This document shows positions 17,347 through 26,975 of a stretch of DNA of 64,000 nt, piece after piece. Each line of letters begins with the position of its first letter. Position 1 is the stretch's first letter. The DNA lies in NCBI RefSeq assembly GCF_031624635.1, contig NZ_JAMQOQ010000002.1:186001-250000 (forward strand), in the 5' to 3' direction. The notes under the pieces are model-generated. The model saw nothing but the letters and a program-made list of their open reading frames with translations, was not told the origin of the DNA and made no database searches. Position numbers and translations under genes: made by a program. The DNA comes from Halogeometricum sp. S3BR5-2. Lineage in GTDB: Archaea; Halobacteriota; Halobacteria; Halobacteriales; Haloferacaceae.

Positions 17347-18321
17347 ATGATTTTCGAGTCCCTCCCGACGACGCCGCGGTCGGAGGAACTTCTCGACAAG
17401 GCGTTCTCGCGCGCGGCCCGGTCCGGCCGGGCGAAGTCCGGGTTGGAGGCCCAGGAGTCGATGCTCCAGACGGCCTCCTCCATCCTCTCGGACAACCTCG
17501 AGAACGTCGTCACCGAGTGGCCCGACTTCGGCACCGTCGACCCGTTCTACTACGAACTCGCCGACGCCATCGTGGACGTCGACCTGCTCCGACAGAGCCT
17601 CTCGGAGGTGACGTGGGCGAGCCGACAGATCGGCGAGATACGCCGCGAGTACCACTCGAAGATACGCAACTCCGACCCCGAGACGGCGCGGAAACACCGC
17701 AAGCAGGCGTTCGCCCGCATGGCGGACATCGTCGAGGAAATCGAAGGCGACCTGCTCCGCATCGGCGAGGCGCGCGACTCGCTGAAGGACCTGCCCGACA
17801 TCCGCCCCGACGAACCGGCCATCGTCGTCGCCGGCTACCCGAACGTCGGCAAGTCGTCGTTCGTCAACCGCGTCACCCGCGCGTCGAACGAAATCGCGCG
17901 CTACCCGTTCACGACGAAGGGCGTCCAGATAGGCCACTTCGAGCGCGACCGGGTCCGCTATCAGATCATCGACACGCCCGGCCTCCTCGACCGACCCGAG
18001 GAGGACCGAAACGACATCGAGAAGCAGGCCGTCAGCGCCCTCGAACACCTCGCGGACGCCGTCCTGTTCGTCGTCGACGCCAGCGGCGCCTGCGGCTACC
18101 CGCTCGACGCGCAGGAGGAACTCCGCGACGCCGTCGAGGCGCGGTTCGCGGAGCGAGACGTGCCCGTGCTCACCGTCTGCAACAAGAGCGACCGCTCGAG
18201 GGACGCGGAGGCGGACTACTACATGAGCGTGGAGACGGACGAGGGCGTCGAGGACGTCCTCGATGCCGCCGTCGCCGCCGTCGACTGGACGCCCGACATC
18301 CCGCCGTCACGGCGGGAATGA
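17347..18321 (+). CDS. Nog1-type GTPase
   Basis: The 324-residue protein has an N-terminal helical NOG1 domain (about 1-155), then a GTPase domain with G1 GYPNVGKSS, G3 DTPG and G4 NKSD. Nog1/Obg relatives act in large-subunit ribosome assembly. Archaeal forms are about this length and lack the long eukaryotic C-terminus. The ATG at 17347 is preferred over a GTG 9 bp upstream, because CTTTTA lies about 30 bp before it. Transcription is divergent from the DUF5518-like gene. Confidence 0.9.
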   Translation: MIFESLPTTPRSEELLDKAFSRAARSGRAKSGLEAQESMLQTASSILSDNLENVVTEWPDFGTVDPFYYELADAIVDVDLLRQSLSEVTWASRQIGEIRREYHSKIRNSDPETARKHRKQAFARMADIVEEIEGDLLRIGEARDSLKDLPDIRPDEPAIVVAGYPNVGKSSFVNRVTRASNEIARYPFTTKGVQIGHFERDRVRYQIIDTPGLLDRPEEDRNDIEKQAVSALEHLADAVLFVVDASGACGYPLDAQEELRDAVEARFAERDVPVLTVCNKSDRSRDAEADYYMSVETDEGVEDVLDAAVAAVDWTPDIPPSRRE

Positions 18322-18379
18322 GCGTCGTGTCGACCGAGTCACGGAGACGACCGCGGCTCTCAGAGCGGGTCCGTCCGGC

Positions 18380-18610
18380 ATGAAGGGCCGATTTCCGTCA
18401 CCCTCTGAGCGACTGCGAACGTGGGGCGAAGTCGTCGCTCTCTCGGGGTTCTGCGTCCTGTGGGCCGTCGTCATCCGCTGGGAGACGCTGCTCGCCCTGC
18501 CCGCGGAGGGCGTGGCGCTCCGGTCGCTCCGAGACGTCGCTCTCTTCGTTCTGCTCGTCACGTTCGCGTCGGCGGTGGTTCTCCGAGGGGAGAGTCTGGT
18601 GACCGAGTAA
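18380..18610 (+). CDS. small two-helix membrane protein
   Basis: A 76-residue protein with a basic N-terminus (MKGRFPSPSERLRTW) and two hydrophobic stretches (VVALSGFCVLWAVVI and VALFVLLVTFASAVVL). The orientation is likely both ends inside. It starts 59 bp after the GTPase gene in the same direction. No family is recognised; codon use matches the core genome, so it is likely real. Confidence 0.55.
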   Translation: MKGRFPSPSERLRTWGEVVALSGFCVLWAVVIRWETLLALPAEGVALRSLRDVALFVLLVTFASAVVLRGESLVTE

Positions 18611-18635
18611 GAGAACCCGAACGCCGGTACGTCGG

Positions 18636-19385
18636 TTACTCGGCGTCGTAGGTGACGCTGACCGTCGCGGTCACCGTCACCGGGCCGGGTTCGAAGGAGG
18701 TGCTCCCGCCGGCCGAGTCGGCGCTCTCGTAGGCGACGCGGGTGTCGACGGGTTGGTAGCCGCCCGTCGTGGAGACGGAGCGGACGCCCGTGATGGAGAG
18801 GTCGGCCGCCTCGGCCAGCGTGTCGGCGTCGGTGCGGGCCGCGTCCATCGCGGCGTTCAAGGCCTCCTCGCGGAGGTCGGCGCGCGTCTCGTCGGTGAGC
18901 GTGAACGTGACCTGCTGGACCTCGCTGGCGCCGTTGCCGACGGCGACGTCTATCACCTCGCCCGCCTCGTCGGGGGCGACTTCGACGGTGTAGGCGTGGA
19001 CGGCCTGGTAGCCGGTCATGTTGCGCTCCTGCCCGCTGTAGTCGTACTGCGGGCCGACGCGGAAGTAGGCGGTCGACACGGCGTCGTCGGGGACGCCGGC
19101 GTCGCGGAGCGCCTGTCGCATCCGCTCTGCGTCGTCGGCCACCTGTCCGCGGGCCTCGTCGGCCGAGGACGCCGTGGCGGTGACGGCGACGGTGACGACG
19201 GCGAGGTCGGCGTCCGCGGTCACTTCGCCGTTTCCGGAGACGCTGATGCTGCGGCCGGAGTCGGCCTCCGAGACCTGATTCGCGGAGCCGGTTCCGCCGA
19301 CTTGCAGGGGTGCGAGACAGCCGGCCGTCAGGACGAGTGCGGCGACGGCGAACGGGAGAACGAACGCGTTGAATCTACGTTGCAT
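18636..19385 (-). CDS. SIMPL-domain lipoprotein
   Basis: The 249-residue protein has a lipoprotein signal with lipobox LTAGC near residue 22. It then has a SIMPL (DUF541) domain: ISVSGNGEVTADADLAVVTVAVTATASSADEARGQVADDAERM, then TGYQAVHAYTVEV and the end VTVTATVSVTYDAE. Such periplasmic-type proteins are linked to oxidative-stress and envelope functions in bacteria, but the mechanism is unknown. In haloarchaea it should be anchored to the outer face of the membrane. It is convergent with the small membrane gene before it. Confidence 0.85.
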   Translation of the reverse strand: MQRRFNAFVLPFAVAALVLTAGCLAPLQVGGTGSANQVSEADSGRSISVSGNGEVTADADLAVVTVAVTATASSADEARGQVADDAERMRQALRDAGVPDDAVSTAYFRVGPQYDYSGQERNMTGYQAVHAYTVEVAPDEAGEVIDVAVGNGASEVQQVTFTLTDETRADLREEALNAAMDAARTDADTLAEAADLSITGVRSVSTTGGYQPVDTRVAYESADSAGGSTSFEPGPVTVTATVSVTYDAE

Positions 19386-19472
19386 ACCTCTTACACGTCG
19401 GCTCGGAACATCAAGCCGACGTAGTCGCAAAGAACTCTTTCAGTCTCCTGAGGCGGTCTCGCTCTCGGGCGC

Positions 19473-20777
19473 TCAGGGGTCGTCGACGGCGATGTACCGC
19501 ACCTCGACGGTCACGTCGCGGCTCCCGAGCGGTCCGAGCGGTTCGGGGGCGAGTTCGTCGATGACCGGGCGGATATCGTCGCCGAGGACCGGCGGATTAC
19601 CGCCCGGAGGGTAGCCGACGGTGACCACGACCCGACTCGGCGTCTGGAACGGGAACCCCTCGTACTCGACGTTCATCGATACGAGCGAGGCGTCCTCCGG
19701 AAGTTCGCTCACGATGGCGCTCTGCGCGTCCTGCTCGAACGTGGTGGTGCGGTAGGTGCCGTAGCTGACGCCGACGAGGACCGACGACAGGAGGAGGAGG
19801 ATGGCGCCGATAGTCGCCACCCGCGACACCGTCGCCGACCGCGCCTCGTCCTCGCGGAACCACAGTTGCGGACGGTAGCCCATCTGCCACAGCACCATCA
19901 GGGCGACGAAGTTGATGGAGAGGATGTTCACGAGGACCAGGACGAACGGCCCCAGCATCGCGACGGGGTGGCCCCACGCGAGGGCGACGCCGACGACGGC
20001 GATGGGCGGTACCAACGCCGCGGCGATCATGACGCCGACGAGGGCGGCCGAGACGCCCGACGAGATGGCCGCGGCGCCCGCGGCGCCCGCGCCGAGGGCG
20101 ATGACGAGCGACAGCACGTCCGGCGCGAGTCGCTCGTGTACCTCCCCGAGTGCGAACACCTCCTCGGCCGTCATCGGGACGATGCCCAGCACGCGCAACA
20201 GCGTGGCGAAGACGGCGGCCGCCGCGATGGCGACGGCGACGCCGATGGCCTGCAGTTTTATTCCCTGCAGCGCCATCTCGCGGTCGTCGATGACCGTGCC
20301 GACGCTGGCCGACATCGCCGGACCGACGAGGGGGGCGATGACCATCGACCCGACGACGACGGCCGGCGAGTCGAGGAGGACGCCCGCGGTGGCGACCACC
20401 GCGCTCACGATGGTCATGAGGAGAAAGGAGGGGAACGGCGGCGCCAGCTCGTTGGCGTTGGCGGCGAGTTCCTCGCGGGCGATACGGTCGGAGTCCCCGT
20501 TCTCCTCCTCGTACTTCTCTTCGAGGTCCTGAAACCGCTTGGAGACGACCGTCTCGGCGTCCACGACCACGGTGTAAGCGTCGCGTTCGATGCCCACCTC
20601 GCGCAGTTCCTCCAGCACCGGTTCGACGGCCTGCGCCGGGAGCGGAAAGGAGACCAGCGCCGTGTAGCCGCGTCCGCTCGTCTCGTCGGAGACGGCGTAG
20701 TCGATGCCCTCCTCGTCCAACGTCTGCAGGATCGTGTCGCGCTTGCCGGTCGGCACCATCACCTGTACGAGTCGCAC
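19473..20777 (-). CDS. DUF389 (TIGR00341) membrane protein
   Basis: A 434-residue protein with an ACT-like cytosolic N-terminus (about 1-90, MRLVQVMVPTGKRDTILQTLDEEGIDYAVS). Several membrane helices follow and include the DUF389 signature SPAVVVGSMVIAPLVGPAMSASVGT. A C-terminal beta-rich domain (about 345-434) lies after the last helix. The transport substrate of the family is not established. The start is GTG. The divergent GH43 gene begins about 100 bp away. Confidence 0.85.
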   Translation of the reverse strand: MRLVQVMVPTGKRDTILQTLDEEGIDYAVSDETSGRGYTALVSFPLPAQAVEPVLEELREVGIERDAYTVVVDAETVVSKRFQDLEEKYEEENGDSDRIAREELAANANELAPPFPSFLLMTIVSAVVATAGVLLDSPAVVVGSMVIAPLVGPAMSASVGTVIDDREMALQGIKLQAIGVAVAIAAAAVFATLLRVLGIVPMTAEEVFALGEVHERLAPDVLSLVIALGAGAAGAAAISSGVSAALVGVMIAAALVPPIAVVGVALAWGHPVAMLGPFVLVLVNILSINFVALMVLWQMGYRPQLWFREDEARSATVSRVATIGAILLLLSSVLVGVSYGTYRTTTFEQDAQSAIVSELPEDASLVSMNVEYEGFPFQTPSRVVVTVGYPPGGNPPVLGDDIRPVIDELAPEPLGPLGSRDVTVEVRYIAVDDP

Positions 20778-20879
20778 GGACGAACGTTCCGAGCGGCGTG
20801 CAAAAACCCCGTCGGCCTGCGACGGACGGTCTCGACGGTCCGCGCCGGGTTCATTGCCGACGCGCCGCTACGCGGGTTC

Positions 20880-22031
20880 GTGCACCGCACCGTCGACCGC
20901 CGGGCGTTCCTCGCCGCCGTCGCCGCCGCGAGCGGCGGTTGTCTCGACGGCGCTACGCCCGAACGCTCCGGTGCGACGTCCGCACGCTCGACGGGAGCGA
21001 GCGAGAACGGCGACGGCGCGAGCGAGGACGCGGACGCGACGTACCGGAACCCGGTGTTCGAGAAGGTGTTCGCGGACCCCACAGTCGTCGAGGCCGACGA
21101 CGCCTTCTACGCCTACGCGACGTACCACCCGTGGGGCGGCGCGCGCGAGTCCTCGCGGCTGATTCCTATCGCCCGGTCGACCGACCTCGTGAACTGGTCG
21201 GACGCCGGCGCGGCGCTCGCGTCGATGCCCGACTGGCGGGACGCCGACGGGTTGGGGCTGTGGGCGCCGGACGTCGCCCGCTTCGACGGTCGGTACGTCC
21301 TCTACTACTCGTACGCGCGGTTCGGCGACCCCAACCCCGGCATCGGCGTCGCCGTCTCGCCGTCGCCGAGGGGACCGTTCGAGGACCGCGGCGAACTGCT
21401 CAGGAGCGACGGAATCGGCGTGCCGAACTCCATCGACCCCTGCCTCGTCCGCGAGGGCGGGACGTCGTTCCTGTTCTGGGGGAGCAAGCGGGGTATCTAC
21501 GGCGTCCGCCTCGCGCGGGACGGCCTCTCGGTCGCGGACGACTCGGACCCGTTTCGGATAGCCGGCGACGGCGTCGAAGCGCCGTTCCTCGTGAAGCGGG
21601 ACGGCCGCTACTACTTCTTCGGGTCGCGCGGCACCTGCTGCGCCGGCGCGGAGAGCACCTACCACGTCGTCGTCGGTCGGTCCGAGTCGCTCCGCGGACC
21701 GTATCGGAACCGGAAGGGGACGCCGCTGACGGAGGCGTCGGGGACGACCGTCCTCCGCGGCGACGACGCGTTCGCCGGCCCCGGCCACAACGCCGTCGTG
21801 CGCGACCACGCCGGCGACGATTGGCTCCTCTATCACGCCTACGAGCGCTCGAACCCGTGGACGGGGAACGGCGACGTCCCCCGACGCGTCCCCATGCTCG
21901 ACCGACTGGACTGGCGCGACGGGTGGCCGCGGGTGCGGTCGGGAACGCCCTCGCGGACCGTGCCGGTTCCGCGCGCCGGCGGGAACTCCTCGGGCGCGAG
22001 TCGCTTCCGCTCCGAAACGCCGAGAGAATAA
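20880..22031 (+). CDS. GH43-family Tat-lipoprotein (arabinanase-like)
   Basis: The 383-residue protein begins with a short Tat signal fused to a lipobox (RRAFLAAVAAASGGC), so it should be exported folded and anchored outside. The five-bladed GH43 domain shows the catalytic base Asp in YRNPVFEKVFADPTVV, the pKa-tuning Asp in NSIDPCLV, and the general acid Glu in VEAPFLVKRDGRYYFF. A His block (GPGHNAVV) follows. Relatives cleave alpha-1,5-arabinan or arabino-oligosaccharides. The GTG at 20880 is the best start. No sugar transporter or other glycosidase lies nearby, so the substrate is uncertain. Confidence 0.83.
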   Translation: MHRTVDRRAFLAAVAAASGGCLDGATPERSGATSARSTGASENGDGASEDADATYRNPVFEKVFADPTVVEADDAFYAYATYHPWGGARESSRLIPIARSTDLVNWSDAGAALASMPDWRDADGLGLWAPDVARFDGRYVLYYSYARFGDPNPGIGVAVSPSPRGPFEDRGELLRSDGIGVPNSIDPCLVREGGTSFLFWGSKRGIYGVRLARDGLSVADDSDPFRIAGDGVEAPFLVKRDGRYYFFGSRGTCCAGAESTYHVVVGRSESLRGPYRNRKGTPLTEASGTTVLRGDDAFAGPGHNAVVRDHAGDDWLLYHAYERSNPWTGNGDVPRRVPMLDRLDWRDGWPRVRSGTPSRTVPVPRAGGNSSGASRFRSETPRE

Positions 22032-22067
22032 AACAGGGTCCGCTCGCTTCGGTCCGCCGGCGGCGCT

Positions 22068-23768
22068 TCAGTCGTCGTCCGATTCGGCCGGGTCGCCGGG
22101 ACTCGGGGAGTCAGACGTGCGCTTCCGACTCGACCCCGTGAGGACGGTCTCCTCCTGCAGGAGCACGCGACCGTAGTTCGACCCGAAGTCCCGTATCAGC
22201 GAGAGCAGGGCGAGGAGGCAGACGAATGCGAACGGCGTGCCCGTGATTATCGCCGCCTGCTGGAGCGTGTTCGCACTCCCCGTGCCGCCGAGGATCATCA
22301 GTATCGCCGCGGTCAGTCCGAGGACGACGCCCCAGAAGATGCGGTTGATGGTCGACGGCCGCGCCTTGCCTCCGGTCGTCATCATCGAGACGGCGAGCGT
22401 CGAGGAGTCCGCCGAGGTGACGAAGAACGTCGTCACGAGGACGAGGAACATGTACATCAGAAGCGTGCCCACGGGGAACGTCATCGAAGCGCCGCCGATG
22501 TTCAGCGTGAACTGCAACGCCTCGAAGAGGATGAAGCCGGACACCTCCGCGCCCGCCTCGCCGGCGATGACCGCACCGAAGTCCGCGATGCCGTTGTGCT
22601 GCGCCCAGACCGCGGTGCCGCCGACGAAGGTGAACCACGGGATGGTCGCCGCCGACGTGGCGACGATGCCGGTGAACGCGACTTCGCGGACGGTGCGGCC
22701 CTTGGAGATGCGGGCGATGAACAGGCCCGCGAACGGCGACCACGAGAGCGCCCACGCCCAGTAGAACACCGTCCACGCGTTCATCCAGTTCGTGGCCTCC
22801 GGGTTCCCGGCCCCCATGGGTCCCGCCCCGGTGAAGAGGCTCATGGAGACGAAGTCCGTGACCATCCCGCCGAACGCCTGCGTACCGAGCAACAGTAGGA
22901 ACAGCGTCGGGCCGACGAGGAACGTCGCCACCATGAGGACGACGAAGAGAATCATGTTGAAGTTCGAGAGCCGGCGGATGCCCTTGTCGACACCGAGCAC
23001 CATCGACGTGGTGAACAGGAGCGTCATGAACGTCACCACGAGGAGGATGCCGAGGTTCCCCATGCTGATTCCCCACTGGTAGTCCAGTCCGGTGACGAAC
23101 TGACTGCCGATGAAACCCAGAGAGGTCGCCACCCCGCCGATGGTCGCGAAGACGGCGAGGATGTCGACGACTTTCGCCGCCGTGCCGTCGAGGTTGTCCG
23201 CGCCGATGATTGGCGTCAGCGCCGAGGAGACGCGCAACGGGACGTTCTCGTAGTTGTACGCGAAGTAGCCGATGGCGATTCCCATGATGGTGAACACGGC
23301 CAGTTGGGGGAGCGCCCAGTGGAACATGGTCTGCTGGACGGCGATGGTCATCGCCTCCGCCGAACTCCCTTCGACGCCCCCGAACAGCGGCGAGGGGTTC
23401 GCGTAGTAGAAGAGCGCCTCGGTCGGCCCCCAGAACACCACGCCGGCCGCGAAGCCCGCGGAGTAGATCATCGAGAAGAAGGAGAAGAAGCTGTACTCCG
23501 GGGATTCGTCGCCGAGTTTGATCGCTCCCCACGGACCGACGATGAGGAACAGGAGGAAGACGACGACGAGGAACACGATGAGCAGGAGCGCCCAGTTGAA
23601 CATCCCGAGCAGCGTGTCGTTCAGCGACGAGATGCCGCTCTCGACCGCATTCGGACTGACGAAGAACGCGACGATGACGCCCACCGTCAGCAACGCGCCG
23701 AACAGGAAGACGACGGGGTCTATCTCCTCGCGGAACTCCGCGAACCGCCCCTTCTCAGCGCCGCTCAT
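22068..23768 (-). CDS. BCCT-family osmolyte transporter
   Basis: This 566-residue protein with about 12 membrane segments carries the BCCT hallmark WTVFYWAWALSWSPFAGLFIARISKGRTVREV (the Trp-rich segment 8 and connecting loop) and SADSSTLAVSMMTTGGK. Such carriers import glycine betaine, choline or carnitine with Na+ or H+. In a haloarchaeon this likely supports osmotic adjustment or use of betaines. The acidic C-terminal tail (SPSPGDPAESDDD) is short. It is convergent with the GH43 gene. Confidence 0.92.
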   Translation of the reverse strand: MSGAEKGRFAEFREEIDPVVFLFGALLTVGVIVAFFVSPNAVESGISSLNDTLLGMFNWALLLIVFLVVVFLLFLIVGPWGAIKLGDESPEYSFFSFFSMIYSAGFAAGVVFWGPTEALFYYANPSPLFGGVEGSSAEAMTIAVQQTMFHWALPQLAVFTIMGIAIGYFAYNYENVPLRVSSALTPIIGADNLDGTAAKVVDILAVFATIGGVATSLGFIGSQFVTGLDYQWGISMGNLGILLVVTFMTLLFTTSMVLGVDKGIRRLSNFNMILFVVLMVATFLVGPTLFLLLLGTQAFGGMVTDFVSMSLFTGAGPMGAGNPEATNWMNAWTVFYWAWALSWSPFAGLFIARISKGRTVREVAFTGIVATSAATIPWFTFVGGTAVWAQHNGIADFGAVIAGEAGAEVSGFILFEALQFTLNIGGASMTFPVGTLLMYMFLVLVTTFFVTSADSSTLAVSMMTTGGKARPSTINRIFWGVVLGLTAAILMILGGTGSANTLQQAAIITGTPFAFVCLLALLSLIRDFGSNYGRVLLQEETVLTGSSRKRTSDSPSPGDPAESDDD

Positions 23769-23973
23769 GCCGTCTCACCTCCGGTACCGAGCGACGATGC
23801 GGTGTTCGAACGCGGTTCGACCCACCGTACCCCGTGGTGTGCGAACGCATGCCATTCTGTCACCAGAGAGTCGGATAAGTGTTTTTCACGGGTTCGGTCA
23901 TGTCGGAAGGACGACCAATCGCCGCGCGGAGGCTCGGAGGGCGTTCGGGAGATACGATTCGACGAATACGGCG

Positions 23974-24681
23974 CTATTCGCCCCTCAGACGTTCCAGAAT
24001 CGGTATCTCCGCCATCCGCTCGTCGGTCACCTCCTCCCACGCGATTCCCGAGGGTTTCCGCGCGGACGCCTCGGTCCGAACCGACCGCTCCGGCGTGAAC
24101 ACCCACTCGATAGGCACGTCCTGCGGCGTCGTCGGAATCGCCTCGTCGACGAACTGCGTCTCGTGGAGCGTCGTGACCGTGGTCGTCTCGTCGTCGACCA
24201 GTCCGAACTCTCGAAGGATGGCGAACTCCAGGTCGCTGTATCCCTCTCCCTTCCCGACTCGCGCGCCTTCCTCGTTCACCGCGACGCTCCCCGACACGAT
24301 GAGGTCGACCGGTTCCATCTCGTCGGGTCCGACCGGCACGCCGACTTCCGACGACCCGCCGATGGTCGTCGCGTGGTCGACGTCCTCGACTTCGGTCGGA
24401 TCCAATCGAAGGAAACACTTCTCGTCTCGCAGCCGAGGAACCGCCATGTAGATGGTCTTCCCCTGTCGAAGCGCCGCCCGCCGCACGGGAAGTTGCGGGG
24501 AGTCGGGGTTGGACTTGATCACGTCCGCGTTCTGCCACGCCTCGTTCGCCGCCAATCGCTCCGCCGCCTCGTCCGCGCCGTTGAAATTGGGGATTCTACC
24601 GTGCGGAGGATATGGAAAACGAGATTCCCCACTCTTCTCTAGTTCGTCCCAGATTCGCTCTCGAAGCTCCTGCTTCTCCAT
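23974..24681 (-). CDS. 5-formyltetrahydrofolate cyclo-ligase-like protein
   Basis: The 235-residue protein has the family blocks PFPPHGRIPNF-like (YPPHGRIPNF), NPDSPQLPVRRAALRQGKTIYM, VPVGPDEMEPVDLIVSGSVAVNEEGARVGKGEGYSDLE and the end IPTTPQDVPIEWVFTPE. Classical members convert 5-formyl-THF to methenyl-THF with ATP. This MTHFSD-like subgroup is only known by similarity. It fits haloarchaeal folate C1 metabolism, as does the mer gene further right. The 205 bp between this gene and the BCCT gene contain no gene, only a TATA-like CACTTATCC. Confidence 0.8.
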   Translation of the reverse strand: MEKQELRERIWDELEKSGESRFPYPPHGRIPNFNGADEAAERLAANEAWQNADVIKSNPDSPQLPVRRAALRQGKTIYMAVPRLRDEKCFLRLDPTEVEDVDHATTIGGSSEVGVPVGPDEMEPVDLIVSGSVAVNEEGARVGKGEGYSDLEFAILREFGLVDDETTTVTTLHETQFVDEAIPTTPQDVPIEWVFTPERSVRTEASARKPSGIAWEEVTDERMAEIPILERLRGE

Positions 24682-24828
24682 GCCACCGATTGCGGGGCCG
24701 CGTACTAGTACGTCTCTGGTCTCCGGCAGACGTTCCCCCCCCCCTCTCTGTCCCTCTCCCGCCTCTCGGAACCGGCGCCGTCGTCGAACGGGGAGTAGCC
24801 TTACAACTGCTTATTGCGAACACGGAAC

Positions 24829-25122
24829 ATGATCTCCGAAGGGTCGATCGGCGACGACGGGGCGACACCGCTCTCGGAGACGGCCGAGCGACTTGACGCC
24901 GCCGGCATCGCGGCGACGACGAGAGTCGCCGAGGACGCGAGTCCCTTAGAGGCGCTCCTCGACGCGGTTCCCGACCACGACGCCATCGTGATGGGCGAGC
25001 AGGCGCCCTCGCTCCGGTCGTTCCCGTTCGGAGACGTGACGGAACGCGTCGCGGCGGAGTCGGTCGGACCGGTGCTCGTGGTGCGGCGGCCACGGTCGGA
25101 GCTGGGGTCGCAGTCGGGGTGA
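24829..25122 (+). CDS. short UspA-like protein lacking the N-terminal strand
   Basis: This 97-residue protein matches only the C-terminal two thirds of universal stress proteins: an amphipathic [17 protein letters not shown], then [37 protein letters not shown]. The standard first strand (RILVPTDGS) and about 45 residues are missing. A possible TATA (CTTATTG) lies about 20 bp before the ATG, so it may be expressed. It could be a genuine short form or a truncated gene. The 147 bp before it include a run of ten C residues (24735-24744). Confidence 0.6.
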   Translation: MISEGSIGDDGATPLSETAERLDAAGIAATTRVAEDASPLEALLDAVPDHDAIVMGEQAPSLRSFPFGDVTERVAAESVGPVLVVRRPRSELGSQSG

Positions 25123-25210
25123 CGGGTCGCTCCGGCGCCGCGGACGGGTTCGCCCGACTCCGACGGACCGCAACGCCAGCGTTAACCCCCGCGACAGCGT
25201 GTCCTCGCAC

Positions 25211-25831
25211 ATGTTCGAAGACCGCCCGGACCGACAGGAGGTCGTCCTCGTCGGGCGCTCTAACGTCGGCAAGTCGACGCTGATGCGGGAACTGACGGGT
25301 CACTCGAAGTTCACGACGGGCAAGAAACCCGGCGTGACCCGGCAGCCGAACCACTTCGACTGGGCCGGCGACGACTTCATGTTCACCGACCTGCCGGGGT
25401 TCGGGTTCATGTCCGGCGTCGAGGAAGACCGCCGCGAGGAGATAAAGACCGACATCGTACAGTACATCGAGGGGAACGCCGACGACATCCTCGCGGGCGT
25501 CCTCGTCGTCGACGGCAAGAGCGTCGTCGACATCATCGACAGACACTCCGGCCCCGACGAGATACCGCACGACGTGGAGATGTTTCACTTCCTGCGCGAA
25601 CTCGGAATCCCCGTCGTCGTCGCGGTGAACAAGATGGACAAAGTCGACGACAGGGACGAGCGCCTGAACGACCTCTGCGATCGACTCGGACTGATGCCGC
25701 CGTGGAAGCAGTGGTCGGACGTGGTCGCGCCCATCAGCGCGAAGCGGGGGAACCTCGACGCCCTCGAAGAGGCCTTGCGCACTCACTTCCACGAGCAGAA
25801 GCGCGACGACCTCCTGAAGTTCGTCAGCTGA
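25211..25831 (+). CDS. engB: EngB/YihA-family GTP-binding protein
   Basis: The 206-residue GTPase has G1 GRSNVGKST, an effector Thr in [11 protein letters not shown]3 DLPGFG and G4 NKMD, followed by SAK (G5). EngB proteins assist large ribosomal subunit assembly. The archaeal form has about the same length as bacterial YsxC. The ATG at 25211 is chosen over a GTG 12 bp earlier because it starts directly at [22 protein letters not shown]. It is convergent with the receiver-PAS gene. Confidence 0.92.
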   Translation: MFEDRPDRQEVVLVGRSNVGKSTLMRELTGHSKFTTGKKPGVTRQPNHFDWAGDDFMFTDLPGFGFMSGVEEDRREEIKTDIVQYIEGNADDILAGVLVVDGKSVVDIIDRHSGPDEIPHDVEMFHFLRELGIPVVVAVNKMDKVDDRDERLNDLCDRLGLMPPWKQWSDVVAPISAKRGNLDALEEALRTHFHEQKRDDLLKFVS

Positions 25832-25841
25832 GGGAGGAGAC

Positions 25842-26975
25842 TCAGTTCCGCGCGGTCGACGCGTCCGCGGCGCCGACGCCGGCGACGGAGACGCGGACGG
25901 ACGCCCCCGCCGGCGAGGGGTCGCACGTCGCCCTCGCGGACTCCCCGTCGGGGAGCGTCACCGTCGTCTCGACCGGCGCGCCGGTCTCGACGGCCTCGGC
26001 CACCGCCTCCGCGAGGGGGGAGTCGGTGTCCCACGGCAGGACGGACCACGCGGACGCACCGGCGTCGTCGTCGTCGATTCCGAGCGGTTCGCAGGCGGCG
26101 TTCGCGCCGGTCAGCGTCCCGCCGGCGTCGACGCCGAAAGCCGGGACGCCGAGGCGGCCGAGGACGGCTCCGAGTTCTTCGACTCCGTCGCGGTCCGAGC
26201 GCTCGCGGCCGACGCCGCAGACGGCGAACGGGTCGCCCGCCCCGTCGACGACGAGCAACCCGGTGAACTGGTACCGGCGACTGCCGCCCTCCTTTGTCCG
26301 GACCGACGCCTCGACGGTCGCCTCCTCGCCCGACGCGACCACGGCGTCGATGGCCGCGGCGACGCGCTCTCTGTCCGCCCCCTCGAAGAACTCCGTCGGG
26401 TGCATCTCGGCCACCTCCTCGTCGGAGTAGCCGGTCTGCGCCACCAGCGCGTCGTTCCAGCGGAGGAACCGCCCGTCGGTGTCGAACGCGTAGAGCGGGT
26501 CGTCCACGGCGTCGAAGGCGGCGTCGAGCAGTCGTCGGTCCCGCGCCGCCTCGCGCGCGACGCGCGCGCCGGTGATTGACTGGTCGACTCGCCGGGCGAG
26601 CACCTCGAACTGCTCGGTGCCCATCTCCTTTTTCAGGTAGTCCGTCGCGCCCGCGCGGAACGCCTCGCTCGCCACCTCCTCGGACCCCTTCCCGGTGAAG
26701 AGGATGAACGGGAGGTCCGGACGCTCCTCCCGGAGGCTCCGGAGGAGGTCGACGCCGTTCTCTCTGGTCATGTCGTAGTCGCTGACGACGCAGTCGACGT
26801 CGTCGCCGCGCGACGCCATGAACTCGCGCGCGTCGGCCGGCGACCCGGCGGTGTGCGTCCGCGCTTCCGGGAGGTGGCGGGCGACGAACGTCGCCGCCGC
26901 CTCCACGAACGCCGGGTCGTCGTCGACGAGCAGTACCCCTACGCCCTCGTCCGAACTCGGGTCGTGCTCGCTCAC
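25842..26975 (-). CDS. receiver-PAS signalling protein without kinase domain
   Basis: The 377-residue protein starts (GTG) with a response-regulator receiver domain: LLVDDDPAF acidic pocket, phospho-acceptor Asp66 in CVVSDYDM, Thr in LFTGK, Lys in YLKKEM. A PAS domain follows (about 150-265; AAFDAVDDPLYAFDTDGRFLRWND to CGVGRERSD). A second, degenerate PAS-like segment (about 270-360) comes next. No histidine kinase or HTH domain follows, so it probably passes a signal to a partner. The stop lies 10 bp from that of engB. Confidence 0.82.
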   Translation of the reverse strand: MSEHDPSSDEGVGVLLVDDDPAFVEAAATFVARHLPEARTHTAGSPADAREFMASRGDDVDCVVSDYDMTRENGVDLLRSLREERPDLPFILFTGKGSEEVASEAFRAGATDYLKKEMGTEQFEVLARRVDQSITGARVAREAARDRRLLDAAFDAVDDPLYAFDTDGRFLRWNDALVAQTGYSDEEVAEMHPTEFFEGADRERVAAAIDAVVASGEEATVEASVRTKEGGSRRYQFTGLLVVDGAGDPFAVCGVGRERSDRDGVEELGAVLGRLGVPAFGVDAGGTLTGANAACEPLGIDDDDAGASAWSVLPWDTDSPLAEAVAEAVETGAPVETTVTLPDGESARATCDPSPAGASVRVSVAGVGAADASTARN

